DNA from: Streptomyces sp. NA04227
Lineage (GTDB): Bacteria > Actinomycetota > Actinomycetes > Streptomycetales > Streptomycetaceae
DNA length: 64,000 nt
Assembly: GCF_013364195.1 (NCBI RefSeq)
Contig: NZ_CP054918.1
Location: 310,001-374,000, forward strand
Direction: 5' to 3'
Of the stretch, positions 1-9,844 are shown piece after piece (positions within the stretch are counted from its first letter, which is position 1; every line of letters begins with the position of its first letter). The translations under genes and the position numbers were made by a program. The notes below the pieces were generated by a model, which was not told the DNA's origin, did not search any database, and saw nothing but the letters and a program-made list of their open reading frames with translations.

Positions 1-3000
1 TCGAAGATCTCGTCCAGCTTCTCCGGCGGGATGCCGATGCCGGTGTCCTTGACCGAGAAGGCGATCAGGTCGTCCGCGCCGCCGAGTTCCCTGCCCTCCA
101 CCTCGGCGGCCAACACCCTGCGTACGAGCAGCCGGACGCTGCCCGCCGAGGTGAACTTGACCGCGTTGGACAGCAGGTTGCGCAGGATCTGCTGGAGCCG
201 CTGCTCGTCGGAGAACAGTTCCCTGGGCACGTCGTCGTCCACCGTCACCTCGAAGGTCAGGCCACGGTCGTGGGCCAGCGGCCCGAAGGTGACGCGTACG
301 TAGTCGACCAGCTTGACCAGCGGCAGCGCCTTGGGCCGTACGTCCATCCGGCCCGCCTCGATCTTGGACAGGTCGAGGATGTCGTTGATCATCTGCAGCA
401 GGTCGGAGCCCGAGCGGTGGATGGTGGCCGCGAACTCCACCTCCTGCGAGGAGAGTCGGTCCTCGGGGTTGTCGGCGAGCAGCCGGGCGAGCACGAGCAG
501 CGAGTTGAGCGGGGTGCGCAGCTCGTGCGACATGTTCGCCAGGAACTCCGACTTGTACTGCGAGGAGGTTGCGAGCAGTGCGGCCTTCTCCTCCAGTTCG
601 GCGTTGGAGCGCTGCAACTCCTCGGAGCGCTGGCGCAGTTCGGCGGTCAGCCGCTGGGACTCCGAAAGCAGCGACTCCGTACGGGAGTTGGCGATGATGG
701 TGTTGATGGAGACGCCGATGGTGTGCACGAACTGGTCGATGAAGGCCAGGTGCACATCGCTGAACTTGCTGAACGAGGCCAGTTCGATGACGCCGAGCAC
801 CTGCTCGTCGAAGAGGATCGGCAGGATGACCACACTGGCCGGCGGAGCCGCGCCGAGCCCGGAGTCGATGCTGATGTAGCCCGGTGGCACGGCCTCGACG
901 AGGATGCGCTTCTTCTCGGTCGCGGCCTGGGTGATCAGTCCGCGTCCCGGCGTGCGGAACGCCGCGGAGGGCTCCGCGTCCTCGCTCTCCCCGGTGCCGT
1001 ATCCGGCGATGAACTCCAGGCCTTCGCCGGCCTCGGCACCCGCCTCGGCCAGGAAGAAGGCCCCGAACTGCGCGTTGACCAGCGGGGTCAGCTCGCGCAG
1101 GATCAGGTCGGCCACCTCGACCAGATCGCGGTGCCCCTGCATCAGACCGGCGATACGGGTCAGGTTGGACTCCAGCCAGTCCTTGGCACGGGTGGTCTCG
1201 CGGAGGTTGGCGACCATCAGGTTGATGTTGTTCTTCAGTTCGGCGACCTCGCCCTCGGCGGTGACCGAGACGGAGCCGGACATGTCGCCCTGGGTGACCG
1301 CGCTGGCCACCTCGCCGATCGCACGGACCTGGTTGGTCAGGTTCAGGGCCAGGTCGTTGACGCTGGTGGTGAGCTTCTTCCAGGTTCCGTAGACGCCCTC
1401 CACCCGTGCCTGGCCGCCGAGCCGTCCCTCGCTGCCCACCTCGCGGGCCACCCGGGTCACCTCGGAGGAGAACGAGGAGAGCGTGTCGACCATGGTGTTG
1501 ATGGTGGTCTTGAGTTCGAGGATCTCGCCGCGCGCGTCCACGTCGATCTTCTTCGACAGATCACCCTTGGCCACCGCCGTGGCTACCTGGGCGATGTTGC
1601 GCACCTGCGAAGTCAGGTTGTCGGCCATGAAGTTGACGTTGTCCGTGAGGTCCTTCCAGACTCCGGACACCCCGTGGACCTGGGCCCGTCCGCCGAGCCG
1701 TCCCTCGGTGCCGACCTCGCGGGCCACCCGGGTCACCTCGTCGGCGAACGCCCGCAGTTGCTGGACCATCGTGTTGACAGTGTCCTTGAGTTCGAGGATC
1801 TCGCCGCGCGCGTCCACGTCGATCTTCTTCGACAGATCGCCCTTGGCCACGGCGGTGGTCACCTGGGCGATGTTGCGCACCTGCGAGGTCAGGTTGAGCG
1901 CCATCAGGTTGACGTTCTCGGTGAGGTCCTTCCAGACTCCCGACACGTCCCTGACCTGGGCCTGGCCGCCGAGGTTGCCCTCGGTGCCGACCTCGCGGGC
2001 CACCCGGGTCACCTCGTCGGCGAAGGCGGAGAGCTGGGCGACCATCGTGTTGATCGTCGACTTCAGCTCCAGGATCTCGCCCTTGGCCTCCACCGTGATC
2101 GTCTTGCCCAGGTCGCCCTGGGCGACGGCGGTGGCCACCAGGGCGATGTTGCGGACCTGAGAAGTCAGGTTGTCGGCCATGAAGTTGACGCTCTCGGTGA
2201 GGTCCTTCCACACCCCCGAGACGCCGCGCACCTGGGCCCGTCCGCCCAGTTGCCCCTCGGTGCCGACCTCACGGGCCACCCGGGTCACCTCACCGGCGAA
2301 CGCGGAGAGCTGGTCCACCATCGTGTTGATCGTCGACTTCAGCTCCAGGATCTCGCCGCGCGCGTCCACGGTGATCTTCTGGCTGAGGTCGCCATTGGCC
2401 ACCGCGGTGGTCACCTGGGCGATGTTGCGCACCTGCCAGGTCAGGTTGGACGCCATGAAGTTGACGCTTTCGGTCAGGTCCTGCCAGACCCCGGAGACGC
2501 CACGTACCTGGGCCCGTCCGCCCAGTTGCCCCTCGGTGCCGACCTCGCGGGCCACCCGGGTCACCTCGTCGGCGAACGCCCGGAGTTGGTCGACCATCGT
2601 GTTGACGGTCAGCTTGAGTTCGAGGAGCTCTCCGGTGGCCTCGACGGTCACCTGCTGGGTCAGGTCGCCGCGGGCCACCGCGGTCGTGACATCCGCGATG
2701 TCGCGCACCTGCGCGGTGAGCCGGGACGCCATGGTGTTCACGGCCTCGGTCACCCTGCGCCAGTCCCCGGCGAGCTCGTGCACCTGCGCACGACCGCCGA
2801 GGCGCCCCTCGGTGCCGACCTCGCGGGCCACCCGGGTCACCTCACCGGTGAACAGGGAGAGCTGGTCGACCATACGGTTGACGCCACTGGCCAGCCGCCG
2901 CAGATCGCCGCGCAGCCGGCGGTTGCCCTCGGTCAGCTCGACGTGCTGGGTCAGATCACCCTCGGCCACGGCGTCCAGTACGCGGGTCGCGTTGGCGACG

Positions 3001-3422
3001 GGCAGCGCGAGCGCGTCGAGCACGGTGTTGGTCGCGGCCACATTGGTGGCCCACGTCCCCTGGCCGGGACTCGCGCTGATCCGCTCGTCCAGCCGCCCCT
3101 CGCGCAGCACCTCGTGCCTCACGCGTTGCAGCTCACCGGCCAGATGGGCGTTACGGGCCACCACACGGTTGAAGACGGCGGCCAGTTCGGCCGGTACGCC
3201 GTCCCCTGCGGTGTCCATGCTGACCGTGAAGTCCCCGTCGCACAGCGCGTTCATCGCGGCCAGGAGCGGATACAGCTCGGACTGCCGCACGGCCGGCGGC
3301 GCGGCGGCCGACGGGGATCCGTTGTCGCTGTGCCCGGTGTCGCTGTGGCCGGGCAGCCCGGCGGACACATGGCCCGTCCCGGCGGGCCGGACGACCTCGG
3401 GACGGTCATGACGAGGTGCCAT
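1..3422 (-). CDS. Multi-HAMP sensor histidine kinase (5' part, truncated by window edge)
   Basis: Only the N-terminal 1140 or so residues lie in the window; the gene runs off the left edge. After a low-complexity N-terminus come about seven HAMP modules (roughly residues 150-740), a GAF domain (about 750-900), a coiled coil and a HisKA domain with the H-box SHELRTP, whose phospho-accepting His is near residue 966. The kinase N-box [12 protein letters not shown] and the G1 box [17 protein letters not shown] end at the window edge. No membrane segment is visible, so the kinase is probably cytosolic. The ATG at 3422 follows a GGGGGGAG tract. It is divergent from an RsbW/PP2C gene. That pairing resembles osaA/osaC (osmotic adaptation) of S. 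coelicolor; orthology is inferred. A receiver domain, usual in that family, would lie outside the window. Confidence 0.93.
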   Translation of the reverse strand, partial: MAPRHDRPEVVRPAGTGHVSAGLPGHSDTGHSDNGSPSAAAPPAVRQSELYPLLAAMNALCDGDFTVSMDTAGDGVPAELAAVFNRVVARNAHLAGELQRVRHEVLREGRLDERISASPGQGTWATNVAATNTVLDALALPVANATRVLDAVAEGDLTQHVELTEGNRRLRGDLRRLASGVNRMVDQLSLFTGEVTRVAREVGTEGRLGGRAQVHELAGDWRRVTEAVNTMASRLTAQVRDIADVTTAVARGDLTQQVTVEATGELLELKLTVNTMVDQLRAFADEVTRVAREVGTEGQLGGRAQVRGVSGVWQDLTESVNFMASNLTWQVRNIAQVTTAVANGDLSQKITVDARGEILELKSTINTMVDQLSAFAGEVTRVAREVGTEGQLGGRAQVRGVSGVWKDLTESVNFMADNLTSQVRNIALVATAVAQGDLGKTITVEAKGEILELKSTINTMVAQLSAFADEVTRVAREVGTEGNLGGQAQVRDVSGVWKDLTENVNLMALNLTSQVRNIAQVTTAVAKGDLSKKIDVDARGEILELKDTVNTMVQQLRAFADEVTRVAREVGTEGRLGGRAQVHGVSGVWKDLTDNVNFMADNLTSQVRNIAQVATAVAKGDLSKKIDVDARGEILELKTTINTMVDTLSSFSSEVTRVAREVGSEGRLGGQARVEGVYGTWKKLTTSVNDLALNLTNQVRAIGEVASAVTQGDMSGSVSVTAEGEVAELKNNINLMVANLRETTRAKDWLESNLTRIAGLMQGHRDLVEVADLILRELTPLVNAQFGAFFLAEAGAEAGEGLEFIAGYGTGESEDAEPSAAFRTPGRGLITQAATEKKRILVEAVPPGYISIDSGLGAAPPASVVILPILFDEQVLGVIELASFSKFSDVHLAFIDQFVHTIGVSINTIIANSRTESLLSESQRLTAELRQRSEELQRSNAELEEKAALLATSSQYKSEFLANMSHELRTPLNSLLVLARLLADNPEDRLSSQEVEFAATIHRSGSDLLQMINDILDLSKIEAGRMDVRPKALPLVKLVDYVRVTFGPLAHDRGLTFEVTVDDDVPRELFSDEQRLQQILRNLLSNAVKFTSAGSVRLLVRRVLAAEVEGRELGGADDLIAFSVKDTGIGIPPEKLDEIF

Positions 3423-3461
3423 ACGCTCCCCCCACTGATTCATATGGGGCAACATGTCATA

Positions 3462-3486
3462 GTATAAAGCGATTGCTGAGGGGTAC
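3462..3486 (+). promoter_or_regulatory. SigB-type promoter candidate for the RsbW/PP2C gene
   Basis: GTAT at 3462-3465 and GGGTAC at 3481-3486 are separated by 15 bases. This fits the S. coelicolor stress sigma factor SigB consensus as I know it (GNNT, 14-16 bases, GGGTAC/T). Transcription would begin near 3493, about 35 bases before the GTG at 3528. Confidence 0.55.
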
Positions 3487-3527
3487 CTCCTTGTCCGCGT
3501 GCGGTGGGGCTGAGTCAGGAGGGGCGA

Positions 3528-5441
3528 GTGGGATCAACGGTCGAAACCACCTCGGCCACGGCCCGGACGGTCGTGCCGGCCAATCAGCTTGCCGCCGCCG
3601 AGGCGCGTGCCTTCGTACGCGCCTCGCTGGCCGAGCAGACCGAGCGCCTCGCCCCGGACGGCGACCCGGCCGCGGGCCGGATGTACGACGACGCCGCCCT
3701 GCTGACCAGCGAACTCGTCACCAACGCGGTGATGCACGCGGGCACCGACATCGACGTGATCTGCCGCCTCGAGCGCACCCACTCCGCCGCGAACGGCGCC
3801 CCGGCCGATACGAAGGCACCCGCCGCGAAGGCACCCGCCGGGCGGGCCGCACGGGCGGCCGCACGGGAGCGCTCGTCCACCGGTGCCGGAGCCCACGCCC
3901 CGGAGCTGGCCGTCGTCGTGGAGGTGGCCGACCGCCACCCCTCGCGGCTGGTGCGCGCCGGCGGCGACAGCCACGGCCGGAGCGAACCGGGATACGGCCT
4001 GCGGCTGGTCAGCGCGCTGGCCGAGTCGTGGGGCGTGACCTACCGCCAGGACGAGAAGCGGGTCTGGTTCCGCCTTGAGGCCACCACGACGGAGACCACC
4101 CCGGAGCGCGGCCCGCGGACCGGATCGCGTCGCGCGATCGACCCCCTCGTACGGCAGCCTGGTCTTCCCACCCGCAAACCCGCCGCCGAGTGGGCCGACC
4201 GGGGCGGACCCTCGTTCCTCGCCGAGACCAGCGAACTGCTCGCCGGACAGCTCGACGAGGAAATGGTCACCGCGCTCGCCACACAGCTGCTGGTACCCCG
4301 GCTCGCGGACTGGTGCGCCATCTGGCTGGTCACCGAGGCCGGCGGCGGCATGCGGCTGGCCCGGGTCTGGCACGCGGACGAGCGACGCATGGGCCCGCTG
4401 CGCGAGACGCTGGGCCGCGAGCACCCGGCGGGCATCCACCGGTCGGCCGCGCCCTGGCCCTGGCCGGAGAGCGCGGGCGACCGCGGGGGCGGTTCGGCGG
4501 TCGCCTTCCCCCTGGTCGCCCACGGCAGCGAGCAGGGCGTACTGGTACTGGGCCGGGCCGGTCGGCTGCAGATGACCGACCCCGTGGCGCGGATGGTGGA
4601 GGACGTGGGCCGCCGGATGGCACAGGCCGTCCTCACCGCCCGCCGCTACACCCGGCAGACCACCATCAGCCGCGCCCTCCAGCGCCGCCAGCTGCCCACC
4701 TCGCTGGCGCACATCACCGGCGTGGACACCGCGCTCGTCTACGAACCGCACGGCGAGGGCCAGACCGTCGGCGGCGACTTCTACGACGTCTTCCCGCTGC
4801 TCAAGGACCGCTGGTGCTTCCTCCTTGGCGATGTGCAGGGCAAGGACCCGGAGGCGATGTCGGTGACCGGTCTGGCCCGGCACCTGGTACGGCTGCTCGC
4901 CCGCGAGGGCAAGGGCGTGGAGTCCGTCCTCGGCAGGCTGAACCTCGCCATGGCGGAGGAGAGCACCGAGGCCCTGGCCCTGGACGGCGAGCAGGTCCGG
5001 CAGCGGTTCCTCAGCATGCTCTACGGCGAGTTGGAGGTCGACCCGAGAGCGGGCGGCGCGCACTGCACGGTGGCCAGCGCCGGACACCCGCTACCGTTGC
5101 ACCTGCACACGGACGGCTCGGTGGAGTCGGTGTCCGACCCGCAGATGCTGCTCGGCATCGACCAGGGCGCCGAGTTCCACGCCACTTCCTTCGACCTCGC
5201 GCCGGGCGAGACCCTGCTGTGCGTGACCGACGGAGTCACCGAACGCCGCCGCGGCAACTGGCAGTTGGACGACGACGAGGGCCTGACCGACGTACTCCGC
5301 GAGGGCCTTGGCCTCGGCGCGAAGGCGCTGGCCGAGCATGTGCGGCGGGCGGCCCACGAGTTCGGCACCGAACCCGTCCAGGACGACCTGTCGATCCTGG
5401 TCCTCCAGGCGGTGGGAGCCGTTCCGGCTCACCGCACCTGA
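3528..5441 (+). CDS. RsbW-like kinase / GAF / PP2C phosphatase regulator (OsaC-like)
   Basis: A 637-residue multidomain regulator of the partner-switching type. Residues 1-165 form an RsbW-like HATPase: N-box ELVTNAVMHAGT and G2-type box GYGLRLVSALAESWG. Residues 230-370 form a GAF-like sensor. Residues 395-635 form a SpoIIE-type PP2C phosphatase with metal-binding motifs GGDFYD, GDVQGKDPEA, DGVTE and DDLSILVL. Such proteins can bind or phosphorylate an anti-sigma antagonist and also dephosphorylate it. The GTG at 3528 has AGGAGGGG just upstream and is preferred over a GTG at 3504. The divergent multi-HAMP kinase and a SigB-like promoter suggest an OsaC-like stress regulator, although the PAS domain reported for OsaC is not obvious. 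A low-complexity insert (about residues 90-125) interrupts the RsbW fold. Confidence 0.9.
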   Translation: MGSTVETTSATARTVVPANQLAAAEARAFVRASLAEQTERLAPDGDPAAGRMYDDAALLTSELVTNAVMHAGTDIDVICRLERTHSAANGAPADTKAPAAKAPAGRAARAAARERSSTGAGAHAPELAVVVEVADRHPSRLVRAGGDSHGRSEPGYGLRLVSALAESWGVTYRQDEKRVWFRLEATTTETTPERGPRTGSRRAIDPLVRQPGLPTRKPAAEWADRGGPSFLAETSELLAGQLDEEMVTALATQLLVPRLADWCAIWLVTEAGGGMRLARVWHADERRMGPLRETLGREHPAGIHRSAAPWPWPESAGDRGGGSAVAFPLVAHGSEQGVLVLGRAGRLQMTDPVARMVEDVGRRMAQAVLTARRYTRQTTISRALQRRQLPTSLAHITGVDTALVYEPHGEGQTVGGDFYDVFPLLKDRWCFLLGDVQGKDPEAMSVTGLARHLVRLLAREGKGVESVLGRLNLAMAEESTEALALDGEQVRQRFLSMLYGELEVDPRAGGAHCTVASAGHPLPLHLHTDGSVESVSDPQMLLGIDQGAEFHATSFDLAPGETLLCVTDGVTERRRGNWQLDDDEGLTDVLREGLGLGAKALAEHVRRAAHEFGTEPVQDDLSILVLQAVGAVPAHRT

Positions 5442-5554
5442 ACACCGCCCCCGAGTCCCCGGATCACCTCGGCGGTCGAGAACCCGGGACGCGTACGCCC
5501 TACCATCGCTGGACCGACCGCCACACCGACACCGTCACCACGGGGGAACCGCGA

Positions 5555-6319
5555 ATGCCGCCGCTGTACGACGACATGGGCACCGCCCTCGACCTCGCCC
5601 GCCCTCCGCGACGGGTGGTGTCCCTGGTGCCGTCACTGACGGAATCGGTCGCCGCCGACCGTCCGGAGGTCCTGGTCGGGGCGACCCAGTGGTGCACCCA
5701 CCCCGCCGACCTGGAGGTGACCCGGGTACGCGGCACCAAGAACCCGGACCGGGAGGCGATCCTGCGACTGCGGCCGGATCTGGTGATCGCCAACAAGGAG
5801 GAGAACCGCGAACTCGACGTCACCAGGCTGCGCGCCGCGGGAGTTCCGGTGTGGGTGACCGTCATCGAGACCGTCCCGCAGGCCCTGGACTCGCTGGAGC
5901 GGCTGTTCACCGAGGCGCTGCGGGGCACCGCCCCCGCATGGCTGGAAACGGCCCGCGCACTGTGGGCGGGCCCGCTGCCCGACGTCGCCGCGACCGTCGC
6001 GGTACCGATCTGGCGGGATCCGTGGATGGTGGTCGGACGGTCGACGTTCACCGGTGACCTGCTGCGCCGGGCCGGTCTCGCCAACGCCTTCGCCGAGCAC
6101 CCGGACCGCTATCCGCACGTGACTCTCGAGGAGATCGACCGGCCCGGGACGGACGTCGTCCTGCTGCCCGACGAGCCGTACGTGTTCACCGAGAGCGACG
6201 GCCCCGAGGCCTTCCGGCAGGTGCCCGTCCGCCTGGTCAGCGGTCGGCTGCTCACCTGGTACGGCCCCTCGCTGCTGCCCGCCCACGACATGCTCCGACG
6301 GCTCGTGACCACGCTCTGA
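5555..6319 (+). CDS. Cobalamin/metal-receptor-fold protein (helical backbone, BtuF-like), cytosolic
   Basis: A 254-residue protein with the helical-backbone metal-receptor fold of BtuF/FepB-type binding proteins. It opens with RVVSLVPSLTESVAA, and the family signature about DREAILRLRPDLVIANKEENR lies near residues 65-90. It has no signal peptide, lipobox or membrane segment, unlike transport receptors, so it is probably cytosolic; such stand-alone actinobacterial forms are often labelled cobalamin-binding without proof. The ATG at 5555 has GGGGGAA upstream. The next gene is a B12-dependent mutase, but a terminator-free gap of about 190 bases containing an operator separates them, so a link to B12 supply is only suggestive. 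Confidence 0.75.
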   Translation: MPPLYDDMGTALDLARPPRRVVSLVPSLTESVAADRPEVLVGATQWCTHPADLEVTRVRGTKNPDREAILRLRPDLVIANKEENRELDVTRLRAAGVPVWVTVIETVPQALDSLERLFTEALRGTAPAWLETARALWAGPLPDVAATVAVPIWRDPWMVVGRSTFTGDLLRRAGLANAFAEHPDRYPHVTLEEIDRPGTDVVLLPDEPYVFTESDGPEAFRQVPVRLVSGRLLTWYGPSLLPAHDMLRRLVTTL

Positions 6320-6427
6320 GACGAGCTGTCCACGTTCTCGACGGTCGGCGCGACGCCGGACCGGGGAGAGGCGGCACGGCTTCCGGCTGTGCTTCGGGTC
6401 ACATCGCGACCCTCACCCCCCGTAATG

Positions 6428-6468
6428 TACTAGGGCGTCCTACTATTAATTACTAGGACGTCCTACTA
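6428..6468. promoter_or_regulatory. Tandem operator upstream of icmF
   Basis: An 18-base unit, TACTAGGRCGTCCTACTA, occurs twice in direct orientation at 6428-6445 (R=G) and 6451-6468 (R=A), separated by TTAAT; the period is 23 bases. Each unit is centred on a near-perfect palindrome; TAGGACGTCCTA at 6454-6465 is perfect. TACTAT at 6464-6469 could be a -10 hexamer inside the second copy, giving a start near 6475. The arrangement fits binding of two repressor dimers, such as TetR-family. The regulator is not encoded beside it. Confidence 0.75.
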
Positions 6469-6508
6469 TCTAGAGTGAGCGTCCCACCGACCGTCCGGGA
6501 AGGCCCCC

Positions 6509-9500
6509 ATGAGCGATCTGCAGCGTCCTGTGCACCCCGTCCGCCTGGTCACCGCCTCGGCCCTGTTCGACGGACACGACGCGTCGATCAACATCATGCG
6601 GCGGATCTTCCAGTCGCAGGGCGCCGAGGTGATCCACCTCGGCCACAACCGCTCCGTCCAGGAGGTCGTGGACGCGGCGCTGGAGGAGGACGTGCACGGC
6701 GTCGCCGTCTCGTCCTACCAGGGCGGCCACGTCGAGTACTTCGAGTACCTGGTCCAGTCGCTGCGCGAGCGCGGCGCGGACCACATCCGCGTGGTGGGCG
6801 GCGGGGGCGGCGTGATCGTGCCCGAGGAGATCACCCGGCTCCGCAACAGCGGGGTGACCATCTTCTCCCCCGAGGACGGCCAGCGGCTGGGCCTGGCCGG
6901 GATGATCAACTCGGTGGTGCGGGACTGCGACTTCGACCTCTGGGACGGCAAGCCCGCCGACGCCGAGGGCGTCCTCGCGGGCGACCGGTTCGCCATCGCC
7001 CGCGCCATCACCGGCGCCGAACTCGGCAAGCTGCCCCCGGCGTTCATGGAGCGGCTGCGTACGGCCGCGGCCTCGCGTGTCACGCCGGTGCTCGGCATCA
7101 CCGGTACCGGCGGCTCCGGCAAGTCGTCGCTCACCGACGAACTCGTCCGCCGGATCCGCGTCGACCAGCAGGACAAGCTGCGTATCGCGGTGATCGCGGT
7201 CGACCCGACCCGCCGCCGCGGCGGCGGTGCGCTGCTCGGCGACCGGATCCGGATGAACTCCCTGGACGGCAACCGCATCTTCTTCCGCAGCCTGGCGACC
7301 CGTGGCAGCCACGAACTGCCCGAGCACCTCACCGAGGTGATCGACGTGGTCAAGGCCGCCGGGTTCGACCTGGTGATCGTGGAGACCCCGGGCATCGGCC
7401 AGGGCGACGCGGCGATCGTGCCGTTCGTCGACACCTCCCTGTACGTGATGACGCCGGAGTTCGGTGCGGCCTCGCAGCTCGAGAAGATCGACATGCTCGA
7501 CTTCGCCGACGTCGTGACGATCAACAAGTTCGAGCGGCGCGGCGCCAAGGACGCGCAGCGCGACGTGAGCCGCCAGCTCGTCCGCAACCGCGAGGCCTTC
7601 GACAAGCGGCCCGAGGACATGCCGGTGTACGGCACCTCCGCGGCCACGTTCAACGACGACGGCGTCACCGCGCTCTACCAGCACCTGAAGACCTCCCTGG
7701 CCGACAAGGGGCTGGAGCTCACCGAGGGCACGCTGGCGCCGGTCGACGTGCGCCACTCCTCCGGAATCCGGCAGGTCGTGCCCACCGACCGGGTCCGCTA
7801 CCTCGCCGAGATCAGCGAGACGGTGCGTACCTACCACTCCCGGACCGAGCAGCTCGCCGAGGCCGCCCGCCGGGTGCAGCGCCTGGACACGGTCAAGGGC
7901 GAACTGGTCGAGGCCGGTTCGGACGCCGCCAACGTGGAGTCGCTGCTCACCGACGCCCGCAGGAGCCTCCCGCACGAGGTCGCGGACCAGATCGAGAACT
8001 GGCCCGCCGTCGTCGCGTCCTACTCCGGCGACGAGCAGGTCGTGAAGATCCGGGACAAGGAGATCCGCACCAAGCTGACCCGCGAGTCCCTCTCCGGCAA
8101 CAAGATCCCCCGTGTCTCGCTGCCGAGGTTCACCGACCACGGCGAGCTGGTGCGGTTCTGGCGCCGCGAGAACCTGCCCGGCCATTTCCCCTTCACCGCC
8201 GGGGTGTTCCCGTTCAAGCGGGACGGCGAGGACCCGGCGCGGATGTTCGCCGGTGAGGGCGACCCGTTCCGTACCAACCGGCGCTTCAAGCTGCTCTCCG
8301 AGGGCCAGCCCGCCACCCGGCTCTCCACCGCCTTCGACTCGGTCACCCTCTACGGCCGCGACCCGGGCGAGCGCCCCGACATCTACGGCAAGGTCGGCAC
8401 CTCCGGTGTCTCGGTGGCGACGCTGGAGGACATGAAGGAGCTGTACGACGGCTTCGACCTGATCGCCCCGACCACCTCGGTGTCGATGACGATCAACGGC
8501 CCGGCCCCGACCGTGCTCGCGTTCTTCCTCAATACCGCCGTCGACCAGCAGCTCGAACGGTTCCGCGCCACCGAGGGCCGCGAGCCCACCGCCGAGGAGG
8601 CGGCCGGGCTGCGCGCGCACGCGCTCGCGACCGTACGCGGCACCGTGCAGGCCGACATCCTCAAGGAGGACCAGGGCCAGAACACCTGCCTGTTCTCCAC
8701 CGAGTTCTCGCTGCGGATGATGGCCGACATCCAGGAATGGTTCATCGCCAACAAGGTCCGCAACTTCTACTCGGTCTCCATCTCCGGCTACCACATCGCC
8801 GAAGCCGGGGCGAACCCGATCAGTCAGCTCGCCTTCACGCTCGCCAACGGCTTCACCTACGTCGAGACCTACCTGGCGCGCGGCATGGACGTCGACGACT
8901 TCGCGCCGAACCTGTCGTTCTTCTTCTCCAACGGCATGGACCCCGAGTACTCGGTGCTCGGCCGCGTCGCCCGTCGCGTCTGGGCCGTCGCGATGAAGGA
9001 GAAGTACGGCGCCAACGAGCGCTCCCAGAAGCTGAAGTACCACGTCCAGACCTCGGGCCGCTCCCTGCACGCCCAGGAGATGGACTTCAACGACATCCGC
9101 ACCACGCTGCAGGCGCTCATCGCCATCTACGACAACTGCAACAGCCTGCACACCAACGCCTACGACGAGGCCGTCACCACCCCCACCGAGGAGTCCGTAC
9201 GCCGGGCCCTGGCCATCCAGCTCATCATCAACCGGGAGTGGGGCCTGGCGATGAACGAGAACCCCCTCCAGGGGTCGTTCATCATCGACGAGCTCACCGA
9301 CCTGGTCGAAGAAGCGGTCCTCCAGGAGTTCGAGCGGATCAGCGAGCGCGGCGGCGTGCTCGGCGCCATGGAGACCGGCTACCAGCGCGGCCGTATCCAG
9401 GACGAGTCCATGCTCTACGAGCAGCGCAAGCACGAGGGTTCGCTGCCCATCATCGGCGTCAATACCTTCCGCAACCCGCACGCCGACACCGCCGAACCCG

Positions 9501-9739
9501 TCACCCTCGAACTGGCCCGTGCCACCGAGAACGAGAAGCAGTCCCAGCTCGGCCGGGTTCAGGACTTCCAGTCCCGGCACCAGGACGAGGCGCACGCCGC
9601 GCTCGCCGCGCTCAAGGAGGCGGCCGTCAGCGGCGAGAACGCCTTCGCCGTCCTGATGGACGCCGCCCGGGTCTGCTCACTGCAGCAGATCACCGAGGCG
9701 TTCTTCGAGGTCGGGGGTCAGTACCGGCGCAACGTCTGA
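6509..9739 (+). CDS. icmF: Fused isobutyryl-CoA mutase IcmF
   Basis: A 1076-residue adenosylcobalamin-dependent acyl-CoA mutase. The N-terminal B12-binding domain (about residues 10-150) has FDGHDAS, with H23 the likely lower axial ligand. A MeaB-like G-protein chaperone domain (about 185-430) has the P-loop GTGGSGKSS at 199-207. The C-terminal substrate-binding TIM barrel (about 550-1060) carries YGKVGTSGVS and a FSTEFSLRMMADIQEWF-type signature. IcmF interconverts isobutyryl-CoA and n-butyryl-CoA, and some members also act on isovaleryl/pivalyl-CoA; this can feed butyryl units into polyketide and fatty acid synthesis. The domain order B12-GTPase-mutase separates it from methylmalonyl-CoA mutase. 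The ATG at 6509 follows GGGAAGG. The tandem operator just upstream suggests control by an acyl-CoA-responsive repressor. Confidence 0.96.
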   Translation: MSDLQRPVHPVRLVTASALFDGHDASINIMRRIFQSQGAEVIHLGHNRSVQEVVDAALEEDVHGVAVSSYQGGHVEYFEYLVQSLRERGADHIRVVGGGGGVIVPEEITRLRNSGVTIFSPEDGQRLGLAGMINSVVRDCDFDLWDGKPADAEGVLAGDRFAIARAITGAELGKLPPAFMERLRTAAASRVTPVLGITGTGGSGKSSLTDELVRRIRVDQQDKLRIAVIAVDPTRRRGGGALLGDRIRMNSLDGNRIFFRSLATRGSHELPEHLTEVIDVVKAAGFDLVIVETPGIGQGDAAIVPFVDTSLYVMTPEFGAASQLEKIDMLDFADVVTINKFERRGAKDAQRDVSRQLVRNREAFDKRPEDMPVYGTSAATFNDDGVTALYQHLKTSLADKGLELTEGTLAPVDVRHSSGIRQVVPTDRVRYLAEISETVRTYHSRTEQLAEAARRVQRLDTVKGELVEAGSDAANVESLLTDARRSLPHEVADQIENWPAVVASYSGDEQVVKIRDKEIRTKLTRESLSGNKIPRVSLPRFTDHGELVRFWRRENLPGHFPFTAGVFPFKRDGEDPARMFAGEGDPFRTNRRFKLLSEGQPATRLSTAFDSVTLYGRDPGERPDIYGKVGTSGVSVATLEDMKELYDGFDLIAPTTSVSMTINGPAPTVLAFFLNTAVDQQLERFRATEGREPTAEEAAGLRAHALATVRGTVQADILKEDQGQNTCLFSTEFSLRMMADIQEWFIANKVRNFYSVSISGYHIAEAGANPISQLAFTLANGFTYVETYLARGMDVDDFAPNLSFFFSNGMDPEYSVLGRVARRVWAVAMKEKYGANERSQKLKYHVQTSGRSLHAQEMDFNDIRTTLQALIAIYDNCNSLHTNAYDEAVTTPTEESVRRALAIQLIINREWGLAMNENPLQGSFIIDELTDLVEEAVLQEFERISERGGVLGAMETGYQRGRIQDESMLYEQRKHEGSLPIIGVNTFRNPHADTAEPVTLELARATENEKQSQLGRVQDFQSRHQDEAHAALAALKEAAVSGENAFAVLMDAARVCSLQQITEAFFEVGGQYRRNV

Positions 9740-9758
9740 CGCGGCGACGGCAGTTGGT

Positions 9759-9798
9759 CGTACGGCCGTGGGGTGGCAGGTCGCCCCACGGCCGTACG
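9759..9798. terminator. Bidirectional terminator between icmF and lysR
   Basis: The arms CGTACGGCCGTGGGG (9759-9773) and CCCCACGGCCGTACG (9784-9798) are perfect 15-base complements around a 10-base loop. It sits between the convergent icmF and LysR genes, 20 bases after the icmF stop. There is no long T-run, as is usual in Streptomyces. Confidence 0.85.
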
Positions 9799-9844
9799 GC
9801 GTCGTCGGGTGAGTTCGGGGCGACGCCCGCCGAGGGCCACCCTG

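Noticed and set aside
270..3467. A 1065-residue frame antisense to the sensor kinase
   Set aside because: Composition is a mirror of the HAMP repeats with no domain; the minus-strand kinase has motifs throughout.
6320..6508. Cobalamin riboswitch before icmF
   Set aside because: The gap is short and has the tandem DNA operator but no B12-box-like sequence.
6470..9595. A 1041-residue leftward frame over icmF
   Set aside because: Antisense shadow of a strong mutase gene; no ribosome site or family match.
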